A stretch of 64,000 bases of DNA from Clostridiales bacterium (GTDB taxonomy: Bacteria; Bacillota; Clostridia; Christensenellales; Pumilibacteraceae): NCBI GenBank assembly GCA_014799665.1, contig JAAVHP010000025.1, forward strand, positions 1 to 64,000. Reading direction: 5' to 3'. Shown here piece by piece: positions 51,661-61,000 of this stretch. Every line of letters begins with the position of its first letter. Position 1 is the stretch's first letter. The notes under the pieces were generated by a model. The model saw only the letters and a list, made by a program, of their open reading frames with translations, was not told the origin of the DNA and ran no database searches. The position numbers and the translations under genes are program-made.

Positions 51661-53022
51661 ATGAAGAAATTGCTTGCTACATTACTTGCGTCTACAATGG
51701 CGTTCTCGGCAATTGCCGGTCTCGTTGCTTGCGGCGGCGGTGACAACGGCGGAAACGGCGGCGGCGACGTTAATAACAAATTGGCGGATGATCTTCCGAC
51801 CGTTTCGGATGTAAACGATCCGTTTGCGGGCGACAACGAGGCTGTTGCTGCGTGCACGATCGAAGTTTGGGCGCCTGAAAAGACGGTTGCTGCTTTTGAA
51901 ACGCTTGCAGCAAAGTTCACGTCCAACGAATATCATAACGGCAAATACGCCAACGTTACGATTAACTTCACCCCGAAGGGTGAGGACAAGGCGCAGGAAG
52001 CGCTTGCTACCGACCCCGAGCAGGGCGCCGACGTGTTCTTCTTCCCGTCGGACCACTTGGATAAGTTCGTTCAGGACGATATACTGCAAGAGTTGCGTGG
52101 TAATGTCGGTTCGTACTATACCAAGGCTATCTCCGAGCGCGACAGTGAAGGTACCTACAGCGCTGCGCTTAGCAAGGATGGCTACATGCTTGCTTTCCCC
52201 GCAACGGCGGATAACGGCTACTATCTGTGGTATGACGGCGACTTCTTCTCGGATAGCGACGTCGAGACCTTGGACGGCATGATGGAAAAAGCCAAGAAAG
52301 CCAACAAGAACATCATTTGGGATTACGGCACCGGCTGGTATACCCCTACGTTCTTCTACGGAATGGGCTGCAATGCCGGATACGTAGGCGACAATTACGA
52401 AATCGACTTCAATAGCGCGAACGGCAAGATTGCTGCCGAGGCTATGATTAGATATCTCGTTACCGATAACGTTATGGAAAACGAGAAACCCTGCCTTATC
52501 AAAGGTGCGATCGGCGACGATATCGTAGCCGGCATGAAAGACGGATCTGTTGTAGCCGGTATCGGCGGCGGCTGGTTCGCAGGCGATTTGCCCGCAAATG
52601 CAAAGGCAACGAAGCTTCCCACGTTCACCGCTAAGATCGACGGTAAAGACGTTCAGAAGCAGATGTACACCTTCTTCGGCGGCAAGTACTGCGGCGTCAA
52701 CTCGAAGAAGACCAATATTTCGGTTTCTATGGCGTTCGCGAACTTCCTCACCAGCTACGAGGGTCAGGTTGCGCGCTATAATGCGGACAATGCAGGTCCG
52801 AGCAACAAAGAAGCGGCGAAGCTTCCCGCGGTTCAAAGCGACAAAGCGCTTTCCGCACTTCTTGCTCAGGCTGCCGTAGGTTCTTACGTGCAGGGCAACC
52901 AAGATCCGTTCTGGGATCCCATGCAATCGTTCTGCGCCGAGATTGCCGACGGAACTACCACGATTGACAATCTGCAAACCGCACTTGACAACTTAGTAGC
53001 GGCTATTAAGCAAAAGGCATAA
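51661..53022 (+). CDS. Sugar (maltodextrin-type) ABC transporter substrate-binding lipoprotein
   Basis: 453 residues. Signal peptide with lipobox GLVAC (Cys about 22), a Gly/Asn linker, then a family-1 solute-binding fold (IEVWAPEKTVAAFETLAAKF, GADVFFFPSDHLDKF, DGSVVAGIGGGWFAG). Similarity to MalE-type proteins, plus the amylase downstream, points to maltodextrin or related glucans. It delivers ligand to the two permeases encoded next. A terminator-like hairpin after the gene probably keeps the binding protein in excess. Confidence 0.93.
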   Translation: MKKLLATLLASTMAFSAIAGLVACGGGDNGGNGGGDVNNKLADDLPTVSDVNDPFAGDNEAVAACTIEVWAPEKTVAAFETLAAKFTSNEYHNGKYANVTINFTPKGEDKAQEALATDPEQGADVFFFPSDHLDKFVQDDILQELRGNVGSYYTKAISERDSEGTYSAALSKDGYMLAFPATADNGYYLWYDGDFFSDSDVETLDGMMEKAKKANKNIIWDYGTGWYTPTFFYGMGCNAGYVGDNYEIDFNSANGKIAAEAMIRYLVTDNVMENEKPCLIKGAIGDDIVAGMKDGSVVAGIGGGWFAGDLPANAKATKLPTFTAKIDGKDVQKQMYTFFGGKYCGVNSKKTNISVSMAFANFLTSYEGQVARYNADNAGPSNKEAAKLPAVQSDKALSALLAQAAVGSYVQGNQDPFWDPMQSFCAEIADGTTTIDNLQTALDNLVAAIKQKA

Positions 53023-53055
53023 TAGCGGTTGTCGTAAAGAAAATTGGTATTGATA

Positions 53056-53097
53056 TTCAGCCGAGTCGGACGAGTTTCGGTTCGGCTGAACTTTTTT
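53056..53097 (+). terminator. Partial terminator between binding protein and permease genes
   Basis: TTCAGCCGA (53056-53064) pairs with TCGGCTGAA (53082-53090) over a 17-nt loop, followed by CTTTTTT. Confidence 0.75.
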
Positions 53098-53138
53098 ATC
53101 CAAATCATGACAAAATAAAAATTAGGGATGTGATTTAA

Positions 53139-54698
53139 ATGGAAAAAACAGAAAAAACCACGCCCACTTGGAAACAATTTAACCGCCCTTGGTATCAAAA
53201 ACTCGGACTTGCAATTTGGGATTACATTAAAGGTGTAGGTCTGTTATTGTGGAGTATAATCAAGGCTATCCCCAAAAAGGTTTCGAGATTTTTCATCGCT
53301 ATCGGTTTATGCTTTAAGGGGCTGTGGTTAAGGTTCAAGAATGGGGACTGGCGTACGAAAACGTCCTATCTCATTATGGGATTTGGCAATTTTTCGCGCG
53401 GACAGGTGCTGAAAGGGTTTTTATTGCTTGCCATAGAAGTTTTGTATATACTGTTTATGGTATTCCTTGGCGGCAGCAATCTTGCCATGTTCGGATCGCT
53501 CGGTAAGGTAGCTACAATAAAAGTAGACGGACCGGATGGATTCCCTGTATCGAAGTACGTAGATAATTCGCTCACTATTTTGATTTTCAGCGTTATGGCT
53601 ATAATGCTGACGATTTTCTTCGTGTATATGTGGATTCTTAACACCAAGATCGCTTATAACACGCAGAAGAGAGTGGAGGAGGGCAAGCCGCTTTCCACTG
53701 TAAAGCAACAGGTCAACTTTGCGCTTAACGACGGATATCACGTAACGATACTTGTTTTGCCCATTCTCGGCATATTGTTGATTACGGTATTGCCGTTGGT
53801 GTGTAATATTATAGTTGCGTTCACCAATTTCGGTAGGGTAAACGGCGTTAACCATTATCCGCCCGGATCACTGTTCACCTGGACGGGATTCAGCGCTTTC
53901 GCCGACGTATTTGGTAAGACGTACGGCACCGTTTTGTGGAGCGTTTTGGGCTGGACGCTTGTTTGGGCTGTATTCGCTACGTTTACGAACTTCTTCTTCG
54001 GAATGTTCTTGGCGATGATGATCAACAAAAAGTCGATCAAGCTTAAAGCGTTCTGGCGTGTTTGCTTTATTGTCGTCATAGCCGTTCCCGATTTCGTAAC
54101 GCTCCTTATGATGAGCAAGTTCTTTGGATACAGCGACAACGATTCCCTTACAGGTCCGATGAACCAGATACTTATAAAAGTGTTCGGAATGAAGCATTCC
54201 ATCGACTTCCTCGGCTCCAAACCGTCTAACTATATGTTAGCGCGAGTTATGGTTATAGTCATTAACTTGTGGCGTGGTATGCCGTTTACAATGCTTGCTA
54301 CAATGGGTATTCTCATGAATATTCCCGACGAGCTGTACGAGTCCAGCCGTATCGACGGCGCGGGACCTGTTCGCAGGTTTGTATCGATCACGTTCCCGTA
54401 CATTATGTTCGTTATGGGTCCTCAGCTCATCACGACGTTCACGGGCAACATCAATAACTTCAACGTCATATTCTTCTTGACGGGTGGCGGTCCTTCCCGC
54501 ATACTCGATGGCGGCGCGATGGTTTATTCCACGGACTTGTTGATTACTTGGCTTTACAGGTTGACGGTAAGCAAGTCCAACCCCGAATACAACTACGGCG
54601 CGGTTATCGGTATATTCACCTTCCTTATTACCGCGTTCTTCGCGCTCATCGTATTCAATAGCTCCAAATCTGTTAAGCAGGAGGATACGTTCCAATGA
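53139..54698 (+). CDS. MalF-type ABC transporter permease
   Basis: 519 residues. After a basic N-terminal region with a helical segment there are about eight membrane helices. The ATPase-contacting EAA-like loop is LYESSRIDGAGPVRRFVSITFP (about 395-417). The long N-terminal extension and extra helices match MalF rather than the short permeases. It pairs with the MalG-type protein, whose gene overlaps by ATGA. No ATPase gene is in the operon, so a shared MsmX/MalK-type ATPase must be encoded elsewhere. Confidence 0.93.
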   Translation: MEKTEKTTPTWKQFNRPWYQKLGLAIWDYIKGVGLLLWSIIKAIPKKVSRFFIAIGLCFKGLWLRFKNGDWRTKTSYLIMGFGNFSRGQVLKGFLLLAIEVLYILFMVFLGGSNLAMFGSLGKVATIKVDGPDGFPVSKYVDNSLTILIFSVMAIMLTIFFVYMWILNTKIAYNTQKRVEEGKPLSTVKQQVNFALNDGYHVTILVLPILGILLITVLPLVCNIIVAFTNFGRVNGVNHYPPGSLFTWTGFSAFADVFGKTYGTVLWSVLGWTLVWAVFATFTNFFFGMFLAMMINKKSIKLKAFWRVCFIVVIAVPDFVTLLMMSKFFGYSDNDSLTGPMNQILIKVFGMKHSIDFLGSKPSNYMLARVMVIVINLWRGMPFTMLATMGILMNIPDELYESSRIDGAGPVRRFVSITFPYIMFVMGPQLITTFTGNINNFNVIFFLTGGGPSRILDGGAMVYSTDLLITWLYRLTVSKSNPEYNYGAVIGIFTFLITAFFALIVFNSSKSVKQEDTFQ

Positions 54699-55591
54699 TA
54701 GGTTTAAGATCGAAACGTATATTATCGGATACGGTCATATATATCATACTGATATTAATGGTGTTCATTTGGTTGTTCCCCTTAGTATGGATGATATTGC
54801 GCGCATTCGACGCAAACACTTCTTCTACCTCGACGACTATTTTCCCGACGGAATATACCTGGAATAATTTCAGAAATTTGTTTCCCGGCGGACCCGGCGT
54901 TCCCAGTAACGACGGAACGTACCGTAACGACTATTCTTCGTTCCCGTACATGACGTGGTTTAGTAATACGCTGATAGTCGCTCTCATTTCGTGCGTTATT
55001 TCGACGATCCTCATACTCATGGTATCGTACGCGTTGTCGCGGCTTAGGTTCTCGGCGCGTAAGAAGCTCATGAACATTTCGCTGATACTCGGCTTATTCC
55101 CCGGCTTCCTGTCGATGATTGCTTTGTACAATATCTTTAAGGCGTTCAATCTGACCGGCAGTCTTATCGGCTTGGCATTGGTGTATTCGTTGGCTTCCGG
55201 TACGGGCTACTATATCGTCAAAGGCTTCTTCGATACGGTGCCATTGGCTATCGACGAGGCGGCGCGCATAGACGGAGCTACCAAGAACAGAATTTTCTGG
55301 CGAATGATCATTCCGCTCAGTAAGCCGATCATCATATACACGATCTTAACGTCGTTTATCTCACCCTGGTGCGATTATATTTTAGCCAGCGTGTTCATGA
55401 TGAATCAGACCGAAAAGTATACTATCGCGGTCGGAATTAGGCAATGGGTCACGGAGCGCGAGCTTGTAGGTAACTACTTTACGCGGTTCTGTGCAGGCGG
55501 CGTGTTCGTATCTATCCCGATAGTCATTCTGTACATGATTATGCAGAAGTTCTATGTTGCGGGTATCACCGGCGGCGCGGCTAAGGGCTAA
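54695..55591 (+). CDS. MalG-type ABC transporter permease
   Basis: 298 residues with six membrane helices and the EAA motif in EAARIDGATKNRIFWRMIIP (about 188-207). It forms the import channel with the MalF-type partner. The start overlaps the preceding gene by four bases. Confidence 0.94.
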   Translation: MIGLRSKRILSDTVIYIILILMVFIWLFPLVWMILRAFDANTSSTSTTIFPTEYTWNNFRNLFPGGPGVPSNDGTYRNDYSSFPYMTWFSNTLIVALISCVISTILILMVSYALSRLRFSARKKLMNISLILGLFPGFLSMIALYNIFKAFNLTGSLIGLALVYSLASGTGYYIVKGFFDTVPLAIDEAARIDGATKNRIFWRMIIPLSKPIIIYTILTSFISPWCDYILASVFMMNQTEKYTIAVGIRQWVTERELVGNYFTRFCAGGVFVSIPIVILYMIMQKFYVAGITGGAAKG

Positions 55592-55605
55592 GATTAATGG
55601 CAGCT

Positions 55606-55638
55606 ATAAAACAGCACGCGGTACCGTGTGCTGTTTTT
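55606..55638 (+). terminator. Terminator between permease and amylase genes
   Basis: AAAACAGCACGCG (55608-55620) pairs with CGTGTGCTGTTTT (55625-55637, one wobble) around GTAC, followed by T. The amylase gene would then depend on read-through; I see no separate promoter. Confidence 0.85.
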
Positions 55639-55681
55639 AGTTGCGGCATTAGAAAAAACTCTTTTATAAGGACACTTTATC

Positions 55682-57451
55682 ATGAAATTCAAAAAAATAA
55701 TAAGCGCTATTACGGCGGCGGCGTTAACGTGCGCGTTTGGTGCGTCGCTTATCGGTTGCAGAAACGACAACGGCGGCGACGGGTATGACGATAGCGACAT
55801 CGTAGAGTATGATCACAACGGCGATACTGCGAGTGCGCTCAACGTTCCCAACGATAACTGCCGCACATATTACGAGATTTTCGTGCGCTCGTTTGCAGAC
55901 AGCAATAACGACGGTATCGGCGATTTCAAGGGTATTATCGATAACCTCGATTATCTCAACGACGGGGATCCCAATACCGATACCGATCTCGGAATAAACG
56001 GTATTTGGCTCATGCCGATCAATCCTTCGCCGTCATACCATAAGTACGACGCGACCGATTATTATGACGTTGATAAAAGCTACGGCACGCTTGCGGATTT
56101 CGACGCGCTCGTTAAAGCTTGCGACGACCGCGGAATTTGGTTGCAAATGGACCTCGTGCTTAATCACTCGTCCAATGAGCATCCGTGGTTCTTGGAAGCG
56201 GTAAAGGAAGCGCAAAAGGGTATTACCGTCGAAGACAGCAGGTACATGAAAATGTACAACTTTGTACTCAAAGACGATAGACCGTCGAGAGGCACGTATT
56301 ACGCTGTGCCCAATTCCAATTACTATTACCTCGGCAATTTCTCGAAAACGCAGCCCGACCTTAACCTTGATAGCGAGGAACTGCGCGAGGAGATAAAGAA
56401 GATAGTCGATTTCTGGCTGGAACGCGGCGTGCGGTCGTTCCGTTTGGACGCAGTGCCGTGGGCATACGGATTTGCGGCTTCGGACACAAGCAGCGCCAAT
56501 ATCGAATTTTGGACTTGGTTCAACGATTACTGCAATAAAAAGGGTGCGGAAGTGTTCGCCGAGAGCACGCCCGGTCTTGCGAGGTATTGCTACAACGTAG
56601 GCGAGGTATGGTCTACGTCGTTCGTTATCGATAAGTATTTCGCAACGGGCATGAGTAATTTTAATTTCACTTACGCAGCTACTTCGAGTTCCGGATTTAT
56701 AAGCACAGCAAAAGGCTCTGCCAAATCGGGTGCGTCGTCGCTCGTTAAATCGATGGCGGAAATTCAGGCGACCGAGCTCAAAAATGACAGTGCGGCGTTG
56801 CTTTCGAACTTCTTGTCCAACCATGACGGCGATCGTTCGTCGGGATCGATGGATGCGACCCAGATTAAGAAAGCCGCAGGGCTGTATCTGCTCATGCCGG
56901 GTAACCCCTATATTTACTACGGCGAGGAAATCGGCGCGGCGGGTAGTGGCTCCGACCCTAACCGTAGACTTCCGTTTAATTGGGGGGACGACAGTCATTC
57001 GAACATATTCGACCCGCCCGGCGCGGACTATAAGGGTGCGCAAAAGAACGGATCGGTAAAAGATCAAAAGGATAAGACCGATTCGATTTTGGCGTATTAC
57101 CGTCAGGCGATCAAGCTTCGCAACCGCTTCCCCGAAATCGGTCGCGGTGTGATGACCGCATATGCGCTTGATAAGTGGGGAGTAATCGCTTCGCTCGGCT
57201 CGTTCGGCGAAAATAGCGTTAACGAAGTGAATGAGCTCAATAAGTCGGTGGCGGTTTACAAGCTCGAATGGAACGGTAAGAGCGTGCTCATCATACAGAA
57301 TGTAGGAAAAGAAGAAGCGGAAGTTAAACTCGGTAAAGAGTTTAACGAGACCAAGCTTGTAGGTTCGATTGTTGCGAGCACGGGTAGCGTTTCTGTCGAT
57401 ATGAAAGGTAATGTTTCGCTTCCTGTCGGCGGCGTCGCCGTGTTCAAGTAA
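55682..57451 (+). CDS. GH13 alpha-amylase family lipoprotein
   Basis: 589 residues. Signal peptide with lipobox SLIGC (Cys about 26). The GH13 barrel motifs are in order: YYEIFVRSFADSNNDG, DLVLNHSS (region I), FRLDAV with nucleophile Asp (about 253), GEVW with acid/base Glu (about 306) and LSNHD (about 380). NDGIGDF is a calcium-binding feature common in amylases and oligo-1,6-glucosidases. It cleaves alpha-glucans at the cell surface, feeding the importer. AAGGA precedes the ATG. Confidence 0.95.
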   Translation: MKFKKIISAITAAALTCAFGASLIGCRNDNGGDGYDDSDIVEYDHNGDTASALNVPNDNCRTYYEIFVRSFADSNNDGIGDFKGIIDNLDYLNDGDPNTDTDLGINGIWLMPINPSPSYHKYDATDYYDVDKSYGTLADFDALVKACDDRGIWLQMDLVLNHSSNEHPWFLEAVKEAQKGITVEDSRYMKMYNFVLKDDRPSRGTYYAVPNSNYYYLGNFSKTQPDLNLDSEELREEIKKIVDFWLERGVRSFRLDAVPWAYGFAASDTSSANIEFWTWFNDYCNKKGAEVFAESTPGLARYCYNVGEVWSTSFVIDKYFATGMSNFNFTYAATSSSGFISTAKGSAKSGASSLVKSMAEIQATELKNDSAALLSNFLSNHDGDRSSGSMDATQIKKAAGLYLLMPGNPYIYYGEEIGAAGSGSDPNRRLPFNWGDDSHSNIFDPPGADYKGAQKNGSVKDQKDKTDSILAYYRQAIKLRNRFPEIGRGVMTAYALDKWGVIASLGSFGENSVNEVNELNKSVAVYKLEWNGKSVLIIQNVGKEEAEVKLGKEFNETKLVGSIVASTGSVSVDMKGNVSLPVGGVAVFK

Positions 57452-57478
57452 TTGAGAATTAGCAATTAGAAATTGGGA
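57452..57478 (+). repeat. Degenerate AATTAG-type repeat after the amylase gene
   Basis: ATTAGCAATTAGAAATTGGG closely resembles the sequence directly after copA (46667-46688). Confidence 0.5.
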
Positions 57479-57480
57479 TC

Positions 57481-57518
57481 AAAGAGTGGTTGCGCCGCGT
57501 GGGTGCAGCCGCTCTTTT
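57481..57518 (+). terminator. Terminator of the maltodextrin operon
   Basis: AAAGAGTGGTTGC (57481-57493) pairs with GCAGCCGCTCTTT (57505-57517, wobbles) and is followed by T. Its 5' arm begins like the secA terminator. Confidence 0.85.
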
Positions 57519-57538
57519 CAATTAAAAATTAATAATTA
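57519..57538 (+). repeat. Dispersed 20-bp AT-rich repeat, copy 3
   Basis: CAATTAAAAATTAATAATTA, identical to 37370-37389. The next about 175 bases hold only a partial match to the hairpin repeat (AAAGTTTTCTTGCACGC, near 57580) and nothing else I can identify. Confidence 0.75.
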
Positions 57539-57715
57539 AAATGAGTGCTTCGGCTTAACCGCATTAAAATATTTTAACTTAAAGTTTTCTTGCACGCTTT
57601 TTAAGAATGGCGTAGAGAAATTAATAACGACCTGAACTTTATTGGGTGTACAAAACAATACCTGCTTAGTCCACACACAACATTAAAAAATTTCAAAAAT
57701 ATGCAGTAAATTTGT

Positions 57716-57744
57716 TTGACATAGTTGACATTTTGTGATAAAAT
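57716..57744 (+). promoter_or_regulatory. rpoBC promoter
   Basis: TTGACA (57716-57721), 17 nt, TAAAAT (57739-57744); +1 near 57751. A second TTGACA at 57725 is wrongly spaced. Confidence 0.8.
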
Positions 57745-57750
57745 ATCAAA

Positions 57751-58006
57751 ATGCGTTAGTGTGCCGTAGTGTAGGCTTATACACTTGTCATAAAGGTAAT
57801 GAATATTACTTTTGCGGCGTACGGTAACTATCGCACACTTTACAAAGAGAGAGCTAAACGATTGCCTATCACTCTTCTTTCTTTATAGAACACGTTGCGG
57901 TGCGGAAGACGTTTTCGCTCCGCTTTTGCGCGTTTAATTTTAGATAGCTCTCTTTTTCGGCGTTTACGCCGCTCAATTCGTTAATAACTTTCTTTTAGGA
58001 GTTTGT
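57751..58006 (+). promoter_or_regulatory. Long structured leader of rpoB
   Basis: 256 nt without an ORF of note. By eye it folds into two domains. Domain 1 is closed by AGTGTGC (57758-57764) / GCACACT (57833-57839), enclosing AGTGTA/TACACT (57768-57785) and a 9-bp AAAGGTAAT/ATTACTTTT hairpin (57792-57813). Domain 2 is closed by 13 pairs, AAAGAGAGAGCTA (57844-57856) / TAGCTCTCTTTTT (57945-57957), and followed by a CGGCG-TTTA-CGCCG hairpin (57958-57971). AGGAG (57997-58001) precedes the ATG. It may regulate RNA polymerase synthesis. Confidence 0.6.
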
Positions 58007-61000
58007 ATGGCTGAAAGGAAAATTACAAAGGTCAAGTACGGCAATACCGAGCGTATGTCATTCGCTCAGATCCACGAAGTTATCGATATGCCGGATTTGG
58101 TCGAAGTGCAGAAAAAGTCCTACAACGATTTTATCGAGAACGGCATACGCGAGGTTTTGCGCGATTTTTCGCCCATCACCGATTATTCGAACCGCGTAGA
58201 GCTGTTCTTCGAGGATTACTATCTCGGGCATCGCGAGGGGAATAACCAAAAGCGCAACTATACCGAGAAGGAATGCAAGGACCGCGACGCTACGTTCGCC
58301 GTGCCGCTTTACGTTAAGGTTCGCCTTCGTAACTGCGAAACGGACGAGAGCACACGCAGCGAAGTTTATATGGGCGATATGCCGCGCATGACGCCCACGG
58401 GCTCGTTCATTATCAACGGCGCGGAGCGAGTCGTTATCTCGCAGCTCGTGCGTTCGCCCGGCGTGTATTTCGATTACGAAAAAGACGTTAAGACCGGTCA
58501 GGCGCATTACAGCGCGCAGAATATCCCGTCGCGCGGTGCGTGGCTCGAATTCGAGGAGGATTCGTCTGGCGTTTTGTGGGTGCGTGTGGACCGTCAAAAG
58601 AAGGTTCTTGCCACCGTGCTCCTTAGCTGCTTGTCGGCTGTTACCGAAAGCGGGTTCGGCACGGACGAAGCGCTTAAAGAGATTTTCAACAACGATCCTA
58701 TGATCGAAGTCACTTGCGCTCGCTACGTGGATAAAGAGGACAAGCACCCGCTCGATGAGGAGCGCGCGCTTCTCGAACTTAACCACAAGCTCCGCAGCGG
58801 TGAGACTCCGACCATCGATAGCATTAAGCAGTTTATTTACGGCATGTTCTTCGACCGCCGTAAGTACGATTTGTCGCGCGTCGGCCGTTACAAGTATAAC
58901 AAGAAGATGGCGCTTCGCTACCGCGTGGACGGCTACCGCGTTGCGCGCGATATCATAGACGAAAACGGCGTTGTATACGCGCGTGCCGAGAACAAGGCGC
59001 AGCATACTTCCGCCGACGTTCTTACCGAGGAGCTTGCCGTCACCATTCAGAACGCTGGTATCAACGAGGTGTGGGTACTCGACGAGAACGGCAACGAGTT
59101 CAACATCATCGGTAACAACCACGTCGACCTTGCGGGCTATATCGACGTCGATCCCCGCAGTATCGGCATTAACGAGATGGTTTACTATCCCGCGCTCGTT
59201 AAGCTTATGGACGAGGCGGAAGGCAACCGCGAAAAGCTTGCCGAGCTCTGCTCCAAACATATCGACGACCTTATCGTCAAGCATATCGTCGTCGAGGATA
59301 TCATATCCACCGTTAACTACATCATGGGATTGCACCGCGGCTTCGGCTCGTGCGATAATATCGACCACCTCGGCAACCGCCGTGTGCGCAGCGTAGGCGA
59401 GCTTCTTCAAAACCAATTCCGTATCGGTATGTCGCGGCTTGAACGCGTTGTTCGCGAGCGTATGCAGATCCAGACCGAGACCGAGATCTCGGCGCAAACG
59501 CTTATCAACGTTCGCCCCGTATCGAGCGCTATAAAAGAGTTCTTCGGCTCGTCGCAGCTCTCGCAGTTCATGGACGAGACCAACCCCATAGCCGAGCTTA
59601 CGCACCGCCGCAAGCTGTCCGCGCTCGGTCCCGGCGGTCTTAACCGCGAGCACGTTACGTTCGAGGTTCGTGACGTTCACTACACGCACTATTCGCGTAT
59701 GTGCCCGATCGAAACGCCCGAAGGTCAGAACATCGGTCTTATCTCGTCGCTTACGAGCTATGCGCGTATCAACGAGTACGGCTATATCGAAGCGCCCTAC
59801 CGCAGGGTAGACAAGGTCAACCATTGCGTGACCGACGTCGTCGATTATCTTCCCGCCGACGAGGAGGACCGCTACATGATAGCGCAGGCCTCCGAGCCGC
59901 TCGACGAGAATAACTGGTTCGTCAACAAGCGCGTTATGCGCCGCTACCGCGAAGAGATAGGCGAGGTCGCGCGTGAGCGTATCGACTACGTAGACGTTTC
60001 GCCTCGCCAAATGGTTTCGGTCGCTACGGCGCTCATTCCTTTCCTTGAAAACGACGACTCGCACCGCGCACTCATGGCGTCCAACATGCAGCGTCAGGCA
60101 GTTCCGCTTCTTCGCACAGAGGCTCCTATCGTCGGCACGGGTATCGAGCATAAGATCGCTTACGACTCGGGCGTTATGGTCATTGCGCGCGAAGCGGGCG
60201 TGGTCGATTACGTCGACGCCGAGCGTATCATAGTCAACGAGGACGGCGGCAACCGTCAAACCTATTTGTTAAAGAAGTTCGTCGGTTCCAACCAAGGCAC
60301 GTGTATCAATCAGCGCGCTATCGTCAAGAAAGGCGAGCGCGTCGCTAAGGGCACGGTGCTTGCCGACGGACATTCCACTTCGCAAGCAGAGCTCGCGCTC
60401 GGCAAGAACGTTCTCGTCGGGTTCATGAGCTGGGAAGGCTACAACTACGAGGACGCTATCCTTATCAGCGAGCGTATCGCCAAGGACGACGTTTTCACTT
60501 CCATCCATATCAATAAGCACGAAACCGAAGCTCGCGACACCAAGCTCGGCGCGGAGGAGATCACGCGCGATATCCCCAACGTTTCTCCCGAGGCGCTTAA
60601 AAACCTCGACGAGGAAGGCATTATCCGCATAGGCGCGGAGGTCGATTCGGGTGACATTCTCGTAGGTAAGGTAACGCCTAAGGGCGAAACCGACCTTACG
60701 CCCGAGGAGCGCTTATTGCGTGCTATATTCGGCGACAAGGCGCGCGAGGTGCGCGATACGTCGCTTAAAGTTCCGCACGGCGAGGGCGGTATAGTCGTTG
60801 ACGTTAAGGTCTTTACCCGTGCCAACCGCGACGAAATGAAGCCGGGCGTCAACAAGCTCGTGCGCGTATACATTGCGCAAAAGCGTAAGATCTCGGTCGG
60901 CGACAAGATGGCAGGTCGCCACGGTAACAAGGGTGTTATCTCGCGCGTATTGCCCGAGGAAGATATGCCCTTCATGGCGGACGGCACGCCGCTCCAAATC

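Noticed and set aside
58058..60259. 733-codon open frame on the - strand
   Set aside because: Antisense shadow of rpoB.
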